Positions 53,729 to 64,000 of a stretch of DNA of 64,000 bases are shown here, piece by piece. The notes under the pieces were generated by a model that did not search any database, had not been told where the DNA came from, and worked only from the letters and a program-made list of their open reading frames with translations. The stretch comes from Chaetorhynchus papuensis. Taxonomy: Eukaryota > Chordata > Aves > Passeriformes > Rhipiduridae. The translations under genes and the position numbers were made by a program. The stretch is taken from the NCBI GenBank assembly GCA_013396525.1, contig VWYX01000124.1, forward strand, positions 449,735-513,734, written 5' to 3'. Numbering within the stretch: position 1 is the first letter of the stretch; each line of letters opens with the position of its first letter.

Positions 53729-54169
53729 ATGTCAAGCACGGGTGAAGAAAGTAAAATGCACGTGCTGGAAGCCAACCAAGGGAAGATCCGACGGGGTAGG
53801 TTGGAGGGATTTGAATGCACAGCTCACTGGAATGCCTCCTGCCGCCGCAGCCAACTGTTTGGATTACACTGTCTCCCCTCATGCAGACAGGTTGCCAGCC
53901 TCTCTGGCTCAGAACTGGCAGGGCCTGTTAGGCAGGCTGCAAACCTTCAGGAGAAGGAGGGAAAGGGAAAGCTTTCACTTAATTTGAATAATCCGGCTTG
54001 TACTTCCAACATACAAATTAGGCGAGAAACTAAAATTGTTCTGAAGCAAAAGATGAAGGATAACAGGAATATAATGCCTGACGCAAACGTGTTGGGAAAC
54101 AAGCAACAACTGGAAGGTGCTGTACTAAATAAAGGAGATTACAATCTGGAAAGACTAACTGAAACTTAG
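53729..54169 (+). CDS. Unidentified 146-codon open frame, doubtful
   Basis: It starts at an ATG in CCCAATGTCAAG and ends at TAG, and is among the longest open frames not due to simple sequence. The product would be hydrophilic, Lys/Glu/Gln/Asn-rich in its second half, with a Cys/His cluster around residues 28-52. There is no signal peptide, membrane segment or domain I recognise. No promoter, splice signal or poly(A) site is obvious around it. A frame of this length can arise by chance in 64 kb, and an antisense frame overlaps its first part. Confidence 0.12.
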   Translation: MSSTGEESKMHVLEANQGKIRRGRLEGFECTAHWNASCRRSQLFGLHCLPSCRQVASLSGSELAGPVRQAANLQEKEGKGKLSLNLNNPACTSNIQIRRETKIVLKQKMKDNRNIMPDANVLGNKQQLEGAVLNKGDYNLERLTET

Positions 54170-55134
54170 TGAGATAATTCCCTTGTGTTGAAAAGACAGG
54201 ATGCAGTACAGCATGGGAAAGGCACAGTGGAGAAATCAATAGGTGCAAAATATATTATATAATGCTTTCAAAGTACATATTTTATCATTTTGACAGTGAC
54301 AACAGTAAAAATGGAAAAATCTCAGGTAAGCATACAAGAAATTAAAGAAAAAAAACCAAAACCAAAACCAACAAAAACCCCGTATAGCAATAATTTTAGG
54401 TATATCCCTTAGGCCAACACTCTGGAACAGAGCCAGGGAAGGCACAAACCTCTGACTGCATTTTAGTTGATGAAATCTCTAGATTATGCGTACAGATGCA
54501 AAACTGTCAAACACATATAGTGAATTCCAAAAACTAAAGATGAGGAGTTGGGTCAAAGTTTCAGCTGTTGGGAAGTGGGGCACTGAAATTATGAAATCAG
54601 AGCACTTGAATCCAATGCAGGAAGAAAATAATTCAGAGAGAAAAAAAGGTGTAAGGGAACCAACTCCACTTTCAGAAATATTTTAGAGAACATAAAATAT
54701 TGAATATGGGATAAGAATAAATGCTTAAAGCTTATCTTTATGAAAAAACAGTGGGGACTTTTGGGGAAAATGCAAAAGGAATGAAACTCATCTGTGGGGG
54801 AAAAAAAAGGAGATGTAAGGCAAAGCAATGGTCAGAATGCCTTCACAAGGGCTATTCAGAGTTCAAAGTACATATACAGGAAGGAGTGGCAGGAAAGGAA
54901 TCCAAGGACTCTTAAATCTGAATAAGCCAAATAGGGAAATGGAGAATAACAGGACTTATATAGTTACCAAAGGGGAAAAAGAAGTACAAAGATAAAAAGA
55001 GACTCTACCAGTGAAAGAAAAAAGGAAAGAAAACGAAATTTAAAGTGGAAAAATAAAACAAGCTACCGATCTGAACTGTGTACCCTATTTAGCATTAAAA
55101 AAATTACAAGCAATTTAGAGGCAACCCCTCCAAA

Positions 55135-55185
55135 ATCATCCTCAACTGTTTGGAACGGGTCCAGAAAAGGACCACATTGAGACAC
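55135..55185 (+). mobile_element. Possible short CR1 ORF2 remnant
   Basis: CAACTGTTTGGAACGGGTCC followed by AGAAAAGGACCACA resembles the CR1 ORF2 segment that encodes the LERVQ-R motif, the same block seen at about 18530 in this window. Only about 45 bp are similar and the flanks do not continue the match, so it may be coincidence. Confidence 0.3.
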
Positions 55186-55364
55186 TTAATGTACTTTTGA
55201 AGCATTCAAGAATCAAGAGTAATCAAAAGACCTATCTTTGGCACAGAATGTAGGAAATTTAGGGTGTGGTTCACAGAATCTATCTTGGGCAATAAAGGCA
55301 CCAATATCTTTGAGCCAGTCCCTCTAGGTTATTCATGATAGACAAAGAAAAACAGGAAATTACC

Positions 55365-56556
55365 TGTCCTGACTTTGGCTGGCTTTGAGTTTTTGTTGGT
55401 TTTGGTTTTTTTTTTTCACAGTAGCTGGTATGGGTCTGTATCTTGGATTTGTGCTGTAAATAATGTCAGTAATACATGTTTTCATCATTGCTGATCAGGG
55501 CTTACACAAACTCAAGACCTGTTCTGCTACTAACACCACCCCACCAGCAAGTAGTCTGGGGGTGCACAAGCAGCTGACAGGGGACAAAGCCGGGACAGCT
55601 GACCCCAAATGATCACAGGGATATCCCATAGCATATGTTATAAGGCTCAGCATAAAAAGCTAGGGTAAGGAGAATGTTCAGAGTGATGGCTTTTGTCTTC
55701 CTAAGTGTGCTGGTTTTGGCTGGGGTAGAGTTTACTTTCTCCCCAATGGCTGTATGGGGCTGTGGTTTGGATTTGTGCTGAACACGGGGTTGATAATACA
55801 GAGATGTTTTTATTGCTCAGCAGGGCTTACACAGAGCCAAGGCCTTTTCTGCTTTTCGTAATGCCACACTGTTGAGAAAGCTGGGGTGCATGAGAGGTTG
55901 GGAGGAGACACAGCCAGGACAGGTGACCCCAACTGACCAAAGGGATACTCCAGACCGTATGGCACCATGTTCAGTAAATAAAGTGAGGGGGGTAGTAAGG
56001 AGGAAGGAGGGACGTTTGGAGTGATGGCACTTGTCTTCCTGAGTCACTGTCATGTGTGATGGGGCCCTGCTCTCCTGGAGATGGCTGAACACCTGTCTGC
56101 CCATGGGAAACAGTGAATTAATTCCTTGCTTTGCTTTGATTGCACTCATGGCTTTTGCTTTACCTGTTAAACTGTCCTAATCTCAATAAACAAGTTTTCT
56201 ACCTTTTACCCTTCTGATTCTCTTGCTGACCCAATGGTGGGTGAGTGCCAGAGCAGCTGCCTGGTAATTGGTTTCTGGCTGGGGTTAAACCACAACACCA
56301 AGTCACTGTCACACATGATGGAGTCCTGTTTTCCTGGAGGTGGTTGAACGCCTGCCTGCCCATGGGAAGTGGTGAATGAATTCTTTGGTTTGCTTTGCTT
56401 TTGTGCGTAACAATCATTTTTCCTATTTAACTGTCTTTATCTCAGCACATGAGTTTTCCCTTTTACCCATCCAACTCCATCCCCCATCCCACTGGAATGG
56501 TGTGTGAGTGAGTGGCTCTGTGTGGCTTAGATGCCGGCTGGGGTTAAACCATGACA
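55365..56556 (+). mobile_element. Outer avian ERVL-type solo LTR, split by a second LTR
   Basis: The left part (55365-55705) begins TGTCCTGACTTTGGCTGG and includes GTAGCTGGTATGGG, GGGGGTGCACAAGCAGCTGA and a TATA-like CAGCATAAAAAGCT. The right part (56298-56556) resumes at CACTGTCACACATGATGGAG and ends CTGGGGTTAAACCATGACA. Rejoined, the two parts total about 600 bp, nearly the length of the inner LTR. No viral internal genes are present, so this is a solo LTR left by recombination between the two LTRs of a provirus. I see no clear target-site duplication outside it (TTACC left, AAAAC right), suggesting age or a misjudged edge. Confidence 0.88.
55706..56297 (+). mobile_element. Inner, complete avian ERVL-type solo LTR (592 bp)
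   Basis: It begins TGTGCTGGTTTTGGCTGGGG and ends GGGGTTAAACCACAACA, giving the TG...CA ends of retroviral LTRs. It is flanked by CTAAG (55701-55705) and CCAAG (56298-56302), a five-base target duplication with one difference, lying inside the outer LTR. Landmarks match the outer copy: TTTGGATTTGTGCTGAA, ACAGGTGACCCCAACTGACC, GGCTGAACACCTG, and an AATAAA polyadenylation signal at 56185-56190. No internal viral genes remain, so it is also a solo LTR. LTRs contain promoter and poly(A) signals that can affect nearby transcription, but no target gene is visible. Confidence 0.93.
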
Positions 56557-59500
56557 AAAACTCTGCATAATAATGTTGGCTTCTGGAATAACTTCAGACA
56601 CATCCAGAGATAGCTACTTTCCTCCTGGGGGTATAAAAAGCAGCCTAATTTAGATTTAGACATCTAACTTGTGCATGCTTCAAGACATAAGAGACAAATC
56701 CCACCCTTGCTTTCTTAATATTAGGAAATCTAGGAGGATTAATTAATGCATGCATGTGATATGCAAAGTTGATTCCAAAATAAAAGAAAATTCAAAAATT
56801 CAGAAGACAATTTTTTAGCTCTGGTTTTTGTGAATGGTAAAAATAGTATATAATCCTTATGATAAGAGTATTTTTATTAGGTCTGGACAGTGTACTCTTT
56901 TGGTCTGATATTCTAACATGTTCTGAGTTCTATTCTAATCCTGCTCTCTCAAAGCTCCATGGTAAGCATTGAGTATCAGACTTCCTCACGCTGAAAAATA
57001 CAAGTACACTTTGATAAGTGCGAGTGTGAGACCCTACTCTCTTTGATGTTGATGACAAAATTCCCATGAATTTCACTATGACTAAGATTTCACCAGAGAA
57101 GTGCATAGAATTATGTAGGCCTGTTTAAGAGAGCAAAATTAAGAAAAAGGACAATATTAACAAAGACCAATGTTAGGCCCACCATTAGGAAAACATGCAA
57201 CACTGAGTTTTAATAACCTCTGAAATATAAGTGAAATAAATATCTTGCTAGAAATGTTTAATGTTGACTGGTTAGGCCAACAGAGAAAAATAGAAACATT
57301 GGTAGAAGAAGTATTGTCACTGTCTAATCTCTTCAATCAAAGGGGATGAAATGGGAGAACATAATCCTAATTGCTTTCAGAAGTTTTAGATTGTGTGTGT
57401 TACAGTGATGTGAGCTATCGAAAGAGTGCATTTTGAGAAGTATTTTGTAGTAGGAAGAAAATAAATGATTTAACACCTTCAATGGCCCAGTGCTGGGAAC
57501 ACAAGGGAGCCATCGATATAAATGAAAATGTGGTGTACTTTTATTGGAAGATATAACCACCGCAAACACACTCACCACAGTGGGCCCTGTCATCTCTAAA
57601 ATGGAGCAAACCTACTGGCCACAAGCTTCTCTTCTAATGAAAAGGACAGCATAATATATTTGTTTAAAAAAAAAATCTGAGCTTTATAAAATTCTGTCTC
57701 TTAAGGAAAAGACTATTTTAAAATATATTTTATAATATAATCCATAGAGTATTCACCTGGCAACTAAGGTAACACCTGCATGATGAGCACTGTACACTAG
57801 TGACCAGTAATCTAAAATTAACCATTTCACTATGGACTCAGAAAAAGGATGAAAGTCCACCTCAATGTGCCTATGTTTATAAAACACTACTGTGGCAATT
57901 GTATATTTCATTAGCAATGTGAGCCCATGAAAAGCATAGAGAAAAATTAAAATGAACTACCATTATGAGAAAATAGATATACTTTTATATCTGTGCTTTC
58001 CATTACAAATAGAACATTCACTTCTTTCCTAATACACAGAAAATGCCCTTTTATTTCTTTGCTCTTTATTTTAGTAGCTACAGCAACTCTAAAAGAATAT
58101 TTAAGGCAGTAACTATCTCAGCGTTACAGCACTGTGGGTGAGAGGAAAGACCACTTAGAAGACTGGAAATAAAAACGAGTGATAGTGTCTTCCCACTCAT
58201 AAATACATACTGAATTTCTTTACAGACAGGCAAGACCGTAACCCCTACAGCTGTGACGCCTACAACTGCCACCAATGCCAACAAGAGATAGAGAGAACAT
58301 AGGGACAAGAATGTCGAAACTACAATACATTTGCAAACAATTAATAACCAGCAGTATGAAATAACACCTAGGAAATGTCAAGCAAGAAGAAAATCAAAGA
58401 ACATAATCTATGCTGCGTATTAAATGTGTCAGAGGCCCCAAAGGAAAAAAAAAAATCTATGTAATCATAGTTGTTGTGTAAAGGGAGTGTTAAAGTTGTC
58501 AAGAAAAGAGAGGTCCTTTACTTTTGCAGGCTTAATTTTTGTTCCTTGCGAATTTCACTACTTTGTTGGGCTTTGTTGGTTTGGATATTTTTGGTTGGGT
58601 TTGGGGGCAAGGAGGGGTTAGAGGGGGGCTTTTTTCTTCTTTCTTTAGTTCTGTTTTTTTTTAATTTTAAATGTGGATTTTTGGACCAGTGTAACTGTTC
58701 CTCTCCTTGGAGGTCTGCAGCACATGACTTCACTGGCAGTGACCCTGCAGAACAACGTACTCTGCAGTGAAGTTATTCTTGGAGAGGAGGCGACAGGATG
58801 TTCTCATGTAGGCAGTATGCAATTATACATTGTTATCTGGTGACGGCTGAGCCAGCAGCCAGCACACTGCAACACAAGTCAATATTGTTGCTCACATAGA
58901 AAGGATAAAGCTCCCCACAGAACAGAGGTTAAATCCAGCAAATGTATCCAAAGGAATAATCAGTTTCTCCATTTGCAGGTGTAAAGAAGAGGTTTATGGC
59001 CACAGCTGCATTATTATTCTCTCTCATATTATCCTAGATTATATGAATTGCTCCAGTATGTATCTCTGGTACAGAATTAAGAGAAATACCTTTTGTCTTT
59101 TGTGTCTTATACATACATGTTGCATACATACAGCAATCCAATGTGTTTATATGAAACACCAGTTTATTATCAGTGCTCTCCCAATACAAGGTTACAAAGA
59201 AACTTAGAGATAGGAGCTGAATTACAACGATTTACACCTGACCTAATAAAGAGCTCTGTGACAAAGCTATCACAGTACTTAAAGACATCTACCTCCAGAT
59301 TAGTCACCCTGATTTCTTTTATAGCTACTGGAGAGCACTTAAATGATGTCTCTCATCTTAACCTGTAACAGCCATCTGAAATACTCTAAAAGTGCCTGCT
59401 TCTGTCCATTAACCATAGTCCTTTAACAATAACCATACATTTCTGGAGATAAATTCCACCTTTCTAGTGTATTTATGCTGTTGAAATTGAAGAAAAAACG

Positions 59501-61663
59501 GAAAAAGAAGACAGACAAATTCTTTGCAGTACACAGATTCTAAACATTCATTTAACCTGTTAGCCTTTCTCTGATTCCTTCATCATCATTTACCTTAGGC
59601 TTGTTCTTGAAAAGGAGAACATGCTATCACAGTCTATCTGCCTTAGCACAGCAGTGATTTCCTTATCTGTGCAAGCATTCAAATCTCATTTTTGGGCATA
59701 CCACTGTGTGAACCCAGCACTTGGATAAATGTTTGTACAAGGGTTCTTCTCATAGGTGTAGCTAGGGGGCAATTTTCAGTAGGATTGGAATCATCCTTTG
59801 TCCATTCTACCCATGACAAACCTGTTATTTTTCCCACTGTGCACATCCAATGCATATTATGTGAGCTGTTCACACTCCCAACGCTAATTCACCTTCATGC
59901 TGCACAACTTCCTGACTACTGTGGGATGGGTCATATCACAGATGTTTTCTCAGGGAAAATAATTCTTATCTGATGTTGTAGTTGTTCTGAGGACTAGAAC
60001 TGGCCTATGGGCCACAATATCCCTTAGGCCATCAGTTGGATGGCTTTGTTCTAAATTACCCATGAAGTGGGTGCTATTAATGAGCACATAAAAATAATGC
60101 TAAATTAAGTATCATAACAAAATAATGTATTGTCCATAAAATCCATTTTCATGACCCTCTGGGCTAAATGAATGCAAAACATTTTATTTGAGGTTTTACT
60201 TGAGCAGCTACAGCAAACTGCAGAATGACTCCAAAATCCAGTTACCGGTGGAGGAAGTTGCCTTCAGAGTGTGCATGTATAAAGAGAATTTTTTTTTTTT
60301 TGGTCTAGTTTTGTGAGATATAATACTATCTGACTTTGAAACCAGTGTATGATCATGTTTCCTCCCAAAAGCTGGCACAAACCTTTGAGACAGACTGATA
60401 TTTGATCCAGCAGAATGGCACCTGCGGCAGTTGTACAACTGATCAGGCTGCTAAACAAAATCATGGGGAATAACAATTTTGGGAGTTATGTTTGCAATTT
60501 GGTCAATGACATGAAATTACAATATGCAAGGCACAGGTAATGCCAGGCACCCACCAAAGTTGTTCTATCGTTCCCCTCCACAACTGGACTGGGGAGAGAA
60601 AATACAGTCATGGATCATATTGTTAAAGCTAGACAGATATGGGGAAGGAGCTTTTTCCTATCAGAAAATCTTTTTTGGGATTGTATCCTTTCTGATCAAA
60701 TTATTGACAAGGAATTCTCTCAGCTTTAAACAAAAACTACTTGCATTACAATTAGAGAAAGAAATATCAGCTGCTTCTTCCCTAGAGAGACCAGCTGTGT
60801 CCTAGTCCATGGGAAAGTAAAGTACAAATACCCACTCACCTCACTTAACTCGAACCACTATCATGGACAGTTATGATATCCCAACTCATTATATCAGAAG
60901 CTGAACTACAGTCTGCTCTAAGACTGCACAACAGCCTTTATCAACAGAGAACTCTCACACAGTTTTTCCCTTTGCTTTTTGCATTCAGAACAGGGCCCTC
61001 AATCCCATTCCTTTAAAACTGTGGTTACTAAAGGAAATTATGGTTTTAGTCCATTATTTGGGTTAAATTCAGAGAAACTATTGTACCACCCCAGTTCAGA
61101 ATTCTCCACCAGCCTGCCTCCTCCAAATTAAATAGAAGCTCATACTGTGAGGTTTTGCTTTAGGTTATACAATCTACCAACCCCAAGCTGAGTTGAGACT
61201 GCACTTTTCTTCATTTTACTATTCTTTGTTTAACTACTTAACTTCAAAAAAGGTCTTCCACCCACGTTCTCTTCCCTTGGCTTCCTATGCTTAGCTGACG
61301 TGCAGTTCTTCCCTTCAGTCCTTCTAAATCCCAGCTAATCCCCTGAGCAGGCAGCAATGGGGAAGCTGCCAGAGCAATACCAGGGCTCACTCGACACGAG
61401 CTACTGGAGCAGCATTTTAAAGAACCTCAGCACTATATGCTTGCCTACTGAAAATATTTTGCTTGGTATAAATGACTACATATTCTTTTAAGAGCAAAAT
61501 CTTATTTATTTTCATTTATTCAGCAATAATCTTTGGGAAGGGGAAGGGGTATTTTTGTGTGAATTGTGTAATAAGTTTAAATGTCTTGTCCCACTGTGGA
61601 ACAGGAAAAACATTTCTTATCCTGCTTAGTTACTTATCAGAAGCTGTTAAGGAAACATGGAAA
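56557..61663. other. Unique AT-rich DNA, no gene seen
   Basis: No supported gene and no mobile element recognised. It contains a two-part inverted repeat at 58701-58783, listed separately, and T-rich runs near 58650 and 60292-60302. The longest frames are about 100 codons and lie in low-complexity or stop-poor AT-rich sequence. Confidence 0.6.
58724..58776. repeat. Imperfect hairpin, 15 pairs with one bulge
   Basis: ATGACTTCACTG-G-CAG (58724-58739) pairs with CTGCAGTGAAGTTAT (58762-58776) through 15 pairs, one of them G-T, with a single bulged G and a 22-nt loop. A second pair of complementary blocks lies outside it, CCTCTCC near 58701 and GGAGAGG near 58781. The structure is visible in the sequence; whether it is transcribed is unknown, and the internal asymmetry is unlike a standard microRNA precursor. 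Confidence 0.6.
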
Positions 61664-61810
61664 GACGAGAAAGGGAAAGAGAAAGAGAGAGAAAGAGAAA
61701 AAGAGAAAGAGAAAGAGAAAGAGAAAGAGAAAGAGAAAGAGAAAGAGAAAGAGAAAGAGAAAGAGAAAGAGAAAGAGAAAGAGAAAGAGAAAGAGAGAAA
61801 GAGAAAGAGT
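61664..61810. repeat. (GAAAGA)n purine-only hexanucleotide array
   Basis: Almost 150 bases are only G and A, mainly GAAAGA units, perfect through the centre and with GAGAGAAAG variants at both ends. The coding frames that cross it read Lys-Glu or Lys-Arg repeats and are by-products. Polypurine mirror repeats of this kind can form intramolecular triplex DNA, are polymorphic and are hard to sequence through. Confidence 0.96.
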
Positions 61811-63330
61811 TTGTGAAAAGCAGTGAAATTTGTTAGGCCCTTCTGATCTAAGGAAAGATAAGCCTCAGGGAAAAGCTAGATATCCACATATTTCTTAATT
61901 GGTTTCAAATGCGTTTTCTTTGAAGTGTCTCTGTACTAAATACAGATTATGTTTCAAGAAATTTGTTTGGTCATAGTGTCAACCACTGTCATTGATTTTG
62001 GAGAGAGAAGAGTAAGTCAAATCTTCAAAACTAGTTATAGTTTTCTGCAGCTGTAGCTGAGAATGTTGTTTGACATTGAGAGTGTCCCCAATTTGTCCAA
62101 GAGTTATTTGATCTGTACTGTAAATGAACATTGATACTTTGAATCTTGGCCAGCCTTGAGGTTGGCTTCAGCCATGCCTGTCTGCATAAGATGTGCTTTC
62201 TACATCTGCACTACACCAAAACCTCTATATTATACCAAAGTAAACCCTGTTGCAATTTTATTTTTTTCTGAAGCAAAGCTGTTAAAAGATCTGCCCTCTG
62301 ACAATTCAGCTCTTCTTCCAGCTATATCCTTCTTTGCAGGAAGCAAAGTGGATAAAAAAGAGGCAGAAAATAGGAACAATGGACTGCAGTTGATGGGCAG
62401 CATCTTCATCACTTCCCTCCAGCAAGGACAGCACAGAAAAATCACTACAGAGCCCCTGTCTCCACATCTCTCTCACTTCTGCTCCACTCCTCAAGGGAAG
62501 CTTTGTACTTCTTCCTCAAGAGGTACCTGACCAGTGATGGTTCAGTCATTCAACCCACAGGTTCTGCACTGTTTCATAGCTAAAATTAGAAAAAAACATA
62601 GTTCTTGTTCACTTACACCAACACTTCCACTGCAAACAAAAGCATACCCAGATAAGAGAAGTAATAAATAAAATAATGGCCTGCTGGCATTATTTTTTCA
62701 TCAGAATCATCAAAAAGTATTGCATAAAAAATTAATTGGAATATAATTCTTCAATCTGACAGTTGAAATTAGATAAATATAATTTCACAAATGAGAGATT
62801 TTAAAAGTCACAATAGTTAAAAAAATAAATTACCTGTGATAAATTGCAGCTCATTAAACCAGTGCCAATGGTCATTCACTACAGGAAAATATTACCATGT
62901 ATTACCACTTGTTAAAGGAAAAGCAAAACCTTATTTAATATTCATTGAACTACTTAAATAAATAGGTTATCTATATTAATAACATAAGAACTTTCAAAAC
63001 AGCTAAAATGAAAAACAGCAATCCTAGAATAGCAACACTCAGCCTAGGTATGATGCTCATGAAAAAAATACCCAATTTGAAAATAAGAATAATACAGTGC
63101 TATTGTTCTGTTCTCTATGAATGATACCCTAAATATGTCTTTTCTCCTATTTGGCTGTAGCTTATGTAACAAGAAGCAGTGTATTTAGGCTAGACATAAG
63201 TATAAATGCAGAATCATGCAGCCTAGCTATGCTTTCTGTTTCTTTCTCAAACCCTTGTTTCTGAAAAACAGAATGAGGGGGAAAAAAGTCTTAAATGGCT
63301 TACTATTTATTACACCGAACCAAAGCAATG
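61811..63330. other. Unique DNA, strongly AT-rich from 62.6 to 63.1 kb, no gene supported
   Basis: A plus-strand open frame at 62156-62530 (124 codons, non-ATG start) has a middle part with protein-like composition (residues about 36-95) and follows a T-rich tract, but no family is recognised and antisense frames overlap it. The remainder is AT-rich with frequent stops. Confidence 0.5.
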
Positions 63331-64000
63331 CCATTAAATGTATGAGTTTTTTCGTGCTGAAATAGCGTCGGTGCATTGGTGTGCTAATTCATCTCGGAGA
63401 GGAAGGACTGGCTGCCCTGGTGCCAGCAGAGGGAGCATAGAGCATTGCTTTTTGTGGGCTTCAAACCTGCAAGGGGAGGGAGCTTTGTCCTTTCCTGTTC
63501 CAATCTTTCCCCCCAATTAAATGTTTTTAAAACTTAATGATAGCACATTCCGTGCTAAAAGCACCTTTTTATGCATCACAAATACAGCTGCGAGGTAACA
63601 CAGGTGTCAGATTGCTGTAGGATAATTAACTTCCAGCGTCTGGAACACCAAGGCAGACACAGGTAGGGAATTTCACCAAGATGAGAGGTGAGATATCCCG
63701 GGACATGGTGGCTAAATTGTGTAACAAAAACGTATCTTCAAACCGTCCTCACTTAGCGGCACAACACGTGCTCAGGCCCAGCAGCCACTGCACAAGGGGA
63801 GATGCTGCTCCTCTAAGGGCACGTTTGTGCACATCCGCATGTCCGAGGCACCTGTGCCCAGCCGGCTACGGAAGGGGTGCGACCTGGGCGTTGCGAGAAT
63901 TAATCAGCTAATGAGCCTTATCTTCCTGTCATTACTCAGGTAAAACTTCCATGTGTCTGAAGCCAAGTGAGTGCAGAACTGCTGAGGATGAAACGCGTGA
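63331..64000. promoter_or_regulatory. CpG-enriched edge, possible shore of a CpG island
   Basis: By hand count there are about 22 CpGs in the last 670 bases and about 14 in the last 280, with GC near 50 percent. The rest of the window is CpG-poor. In the last 280 bases the observed-to-expected CpG ratio is roughly 0.8. Such a rise often marks the approach to a vertebrate promoter, so a transcription start may lie beyond base 64000. No initiation site, exon or gene is visible within the window. Confidence 0.4.
63423..63436 (+). promoter_or_regulatory. CTCF-like core motif
   Basis: CCAGCAGAGGGAGC matches the CTCF core CCASYAGRKGGCRS at 13 of 14 positions; the difference is A for C at position 12. 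It lies at the start of the CpG-richer edge, where an insulator or loop anchor near a promoter would be reasonable. This is a motif match only. Confidence 0.35.

Larger units (their letters stand above)
52573..55134. other. Unique DNA with one unexplained long open frame
   Basis: No recognised repeat apart from a 19-base A run at 53198-53216 and an A/C-rich run at about 54345-54380. The main item is the 146-codon open frame at 53729-54169, described separately. Sequence from about 54900 to 55060 is A/G-rich. Confidence 0.5.

Noticed and set aside
55817..56417. Minus-strand open frames over the LTR pair
   Set aside because: They lie antisense inside the nested LTRs and match nothing coding; the LTR assignment explains the sequence.
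61472..61826. Open frames encoding Lys-Glu and Lys-Arg repeats
   Set aside because: They are translations of the (GAAAGA)n array, not genes.
1..64000. Search by eye for tRNA, rRNA, CRISPR arrays, operons or prokaryotic signals
   Set aside because: No cloverleaf with intact A and B boxes, no rRNA segment and no spaced direct repeats were seen. The avian repeats place the window in a vertebrate nuclear genome, so bacterial features are not expected.

Overview
The window looks like about 64 kb of non-coding DNA from a bird nuclear genome. The main evidence is repeats. There are several decayed copies of CR1, the dominant LINE of birds, including 3' ends in the usual CR1 layout and reverse-transcriptase remnants with a FADD motif. 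There are also long terminal repeats of the kind that starts TGTCCTGG and ends in GGGGTTAAACC-ACA; I know this type from avian endogenous retroviruses of the ERVL class, and its abundance suggests Neoaves rather than chicken, but that last step is inference. The sequence is AT-rich with few CpGs, and stop codons break nearly all frames. I found no complete protein-coding gene, rRNA, tRNA or CRISPR array.

Layout. 1-8966: unique DNA with a small LTR fragment (3406-3553), an (AC)n microsatellite (6431-6476) and a pyrimidine tract (8637-8706). 8967-12773: one 1903-bp block present twice in a row, separated by a single N at 10870; this is most likely an unmerged contig overlap, not biology. 14160-18826: two plus-strand CR1 ORF2 fragments 3.4 kb apart, in the order expected of one element. 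20760-20976: the best candidate for real coding sequence, a possible terminal exon with a splice acceptor, 57 open codons and a polyadenylation signal. 21-30.6 kb: repeat-poor unique DNA. 30.6-38.9 kb: three minus-strand CR1 3' fragments, one carrying a pentamer microsatellite that seems to have grown from its tail. 38.9-55.1 kb: mostly unique DNA with one CR1 3' tail at 52.5 kb. 55365-56556: one solo LTR inserted inside another of the same family. 61.7-61.8 kb: a long GA-only hexamer array. 63.3-64.0 kb: CpG density rises and a CTCF-like motif appears, so a promoter or CpG island may lie just past the right edge.

No genes can be seen working together here. The most useful observations are the artefactual duplication, the nested LTR pair, the possible terminal exon and the CpG-rich right edge. 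Repeat family names come from recognition by eye, not from a search.
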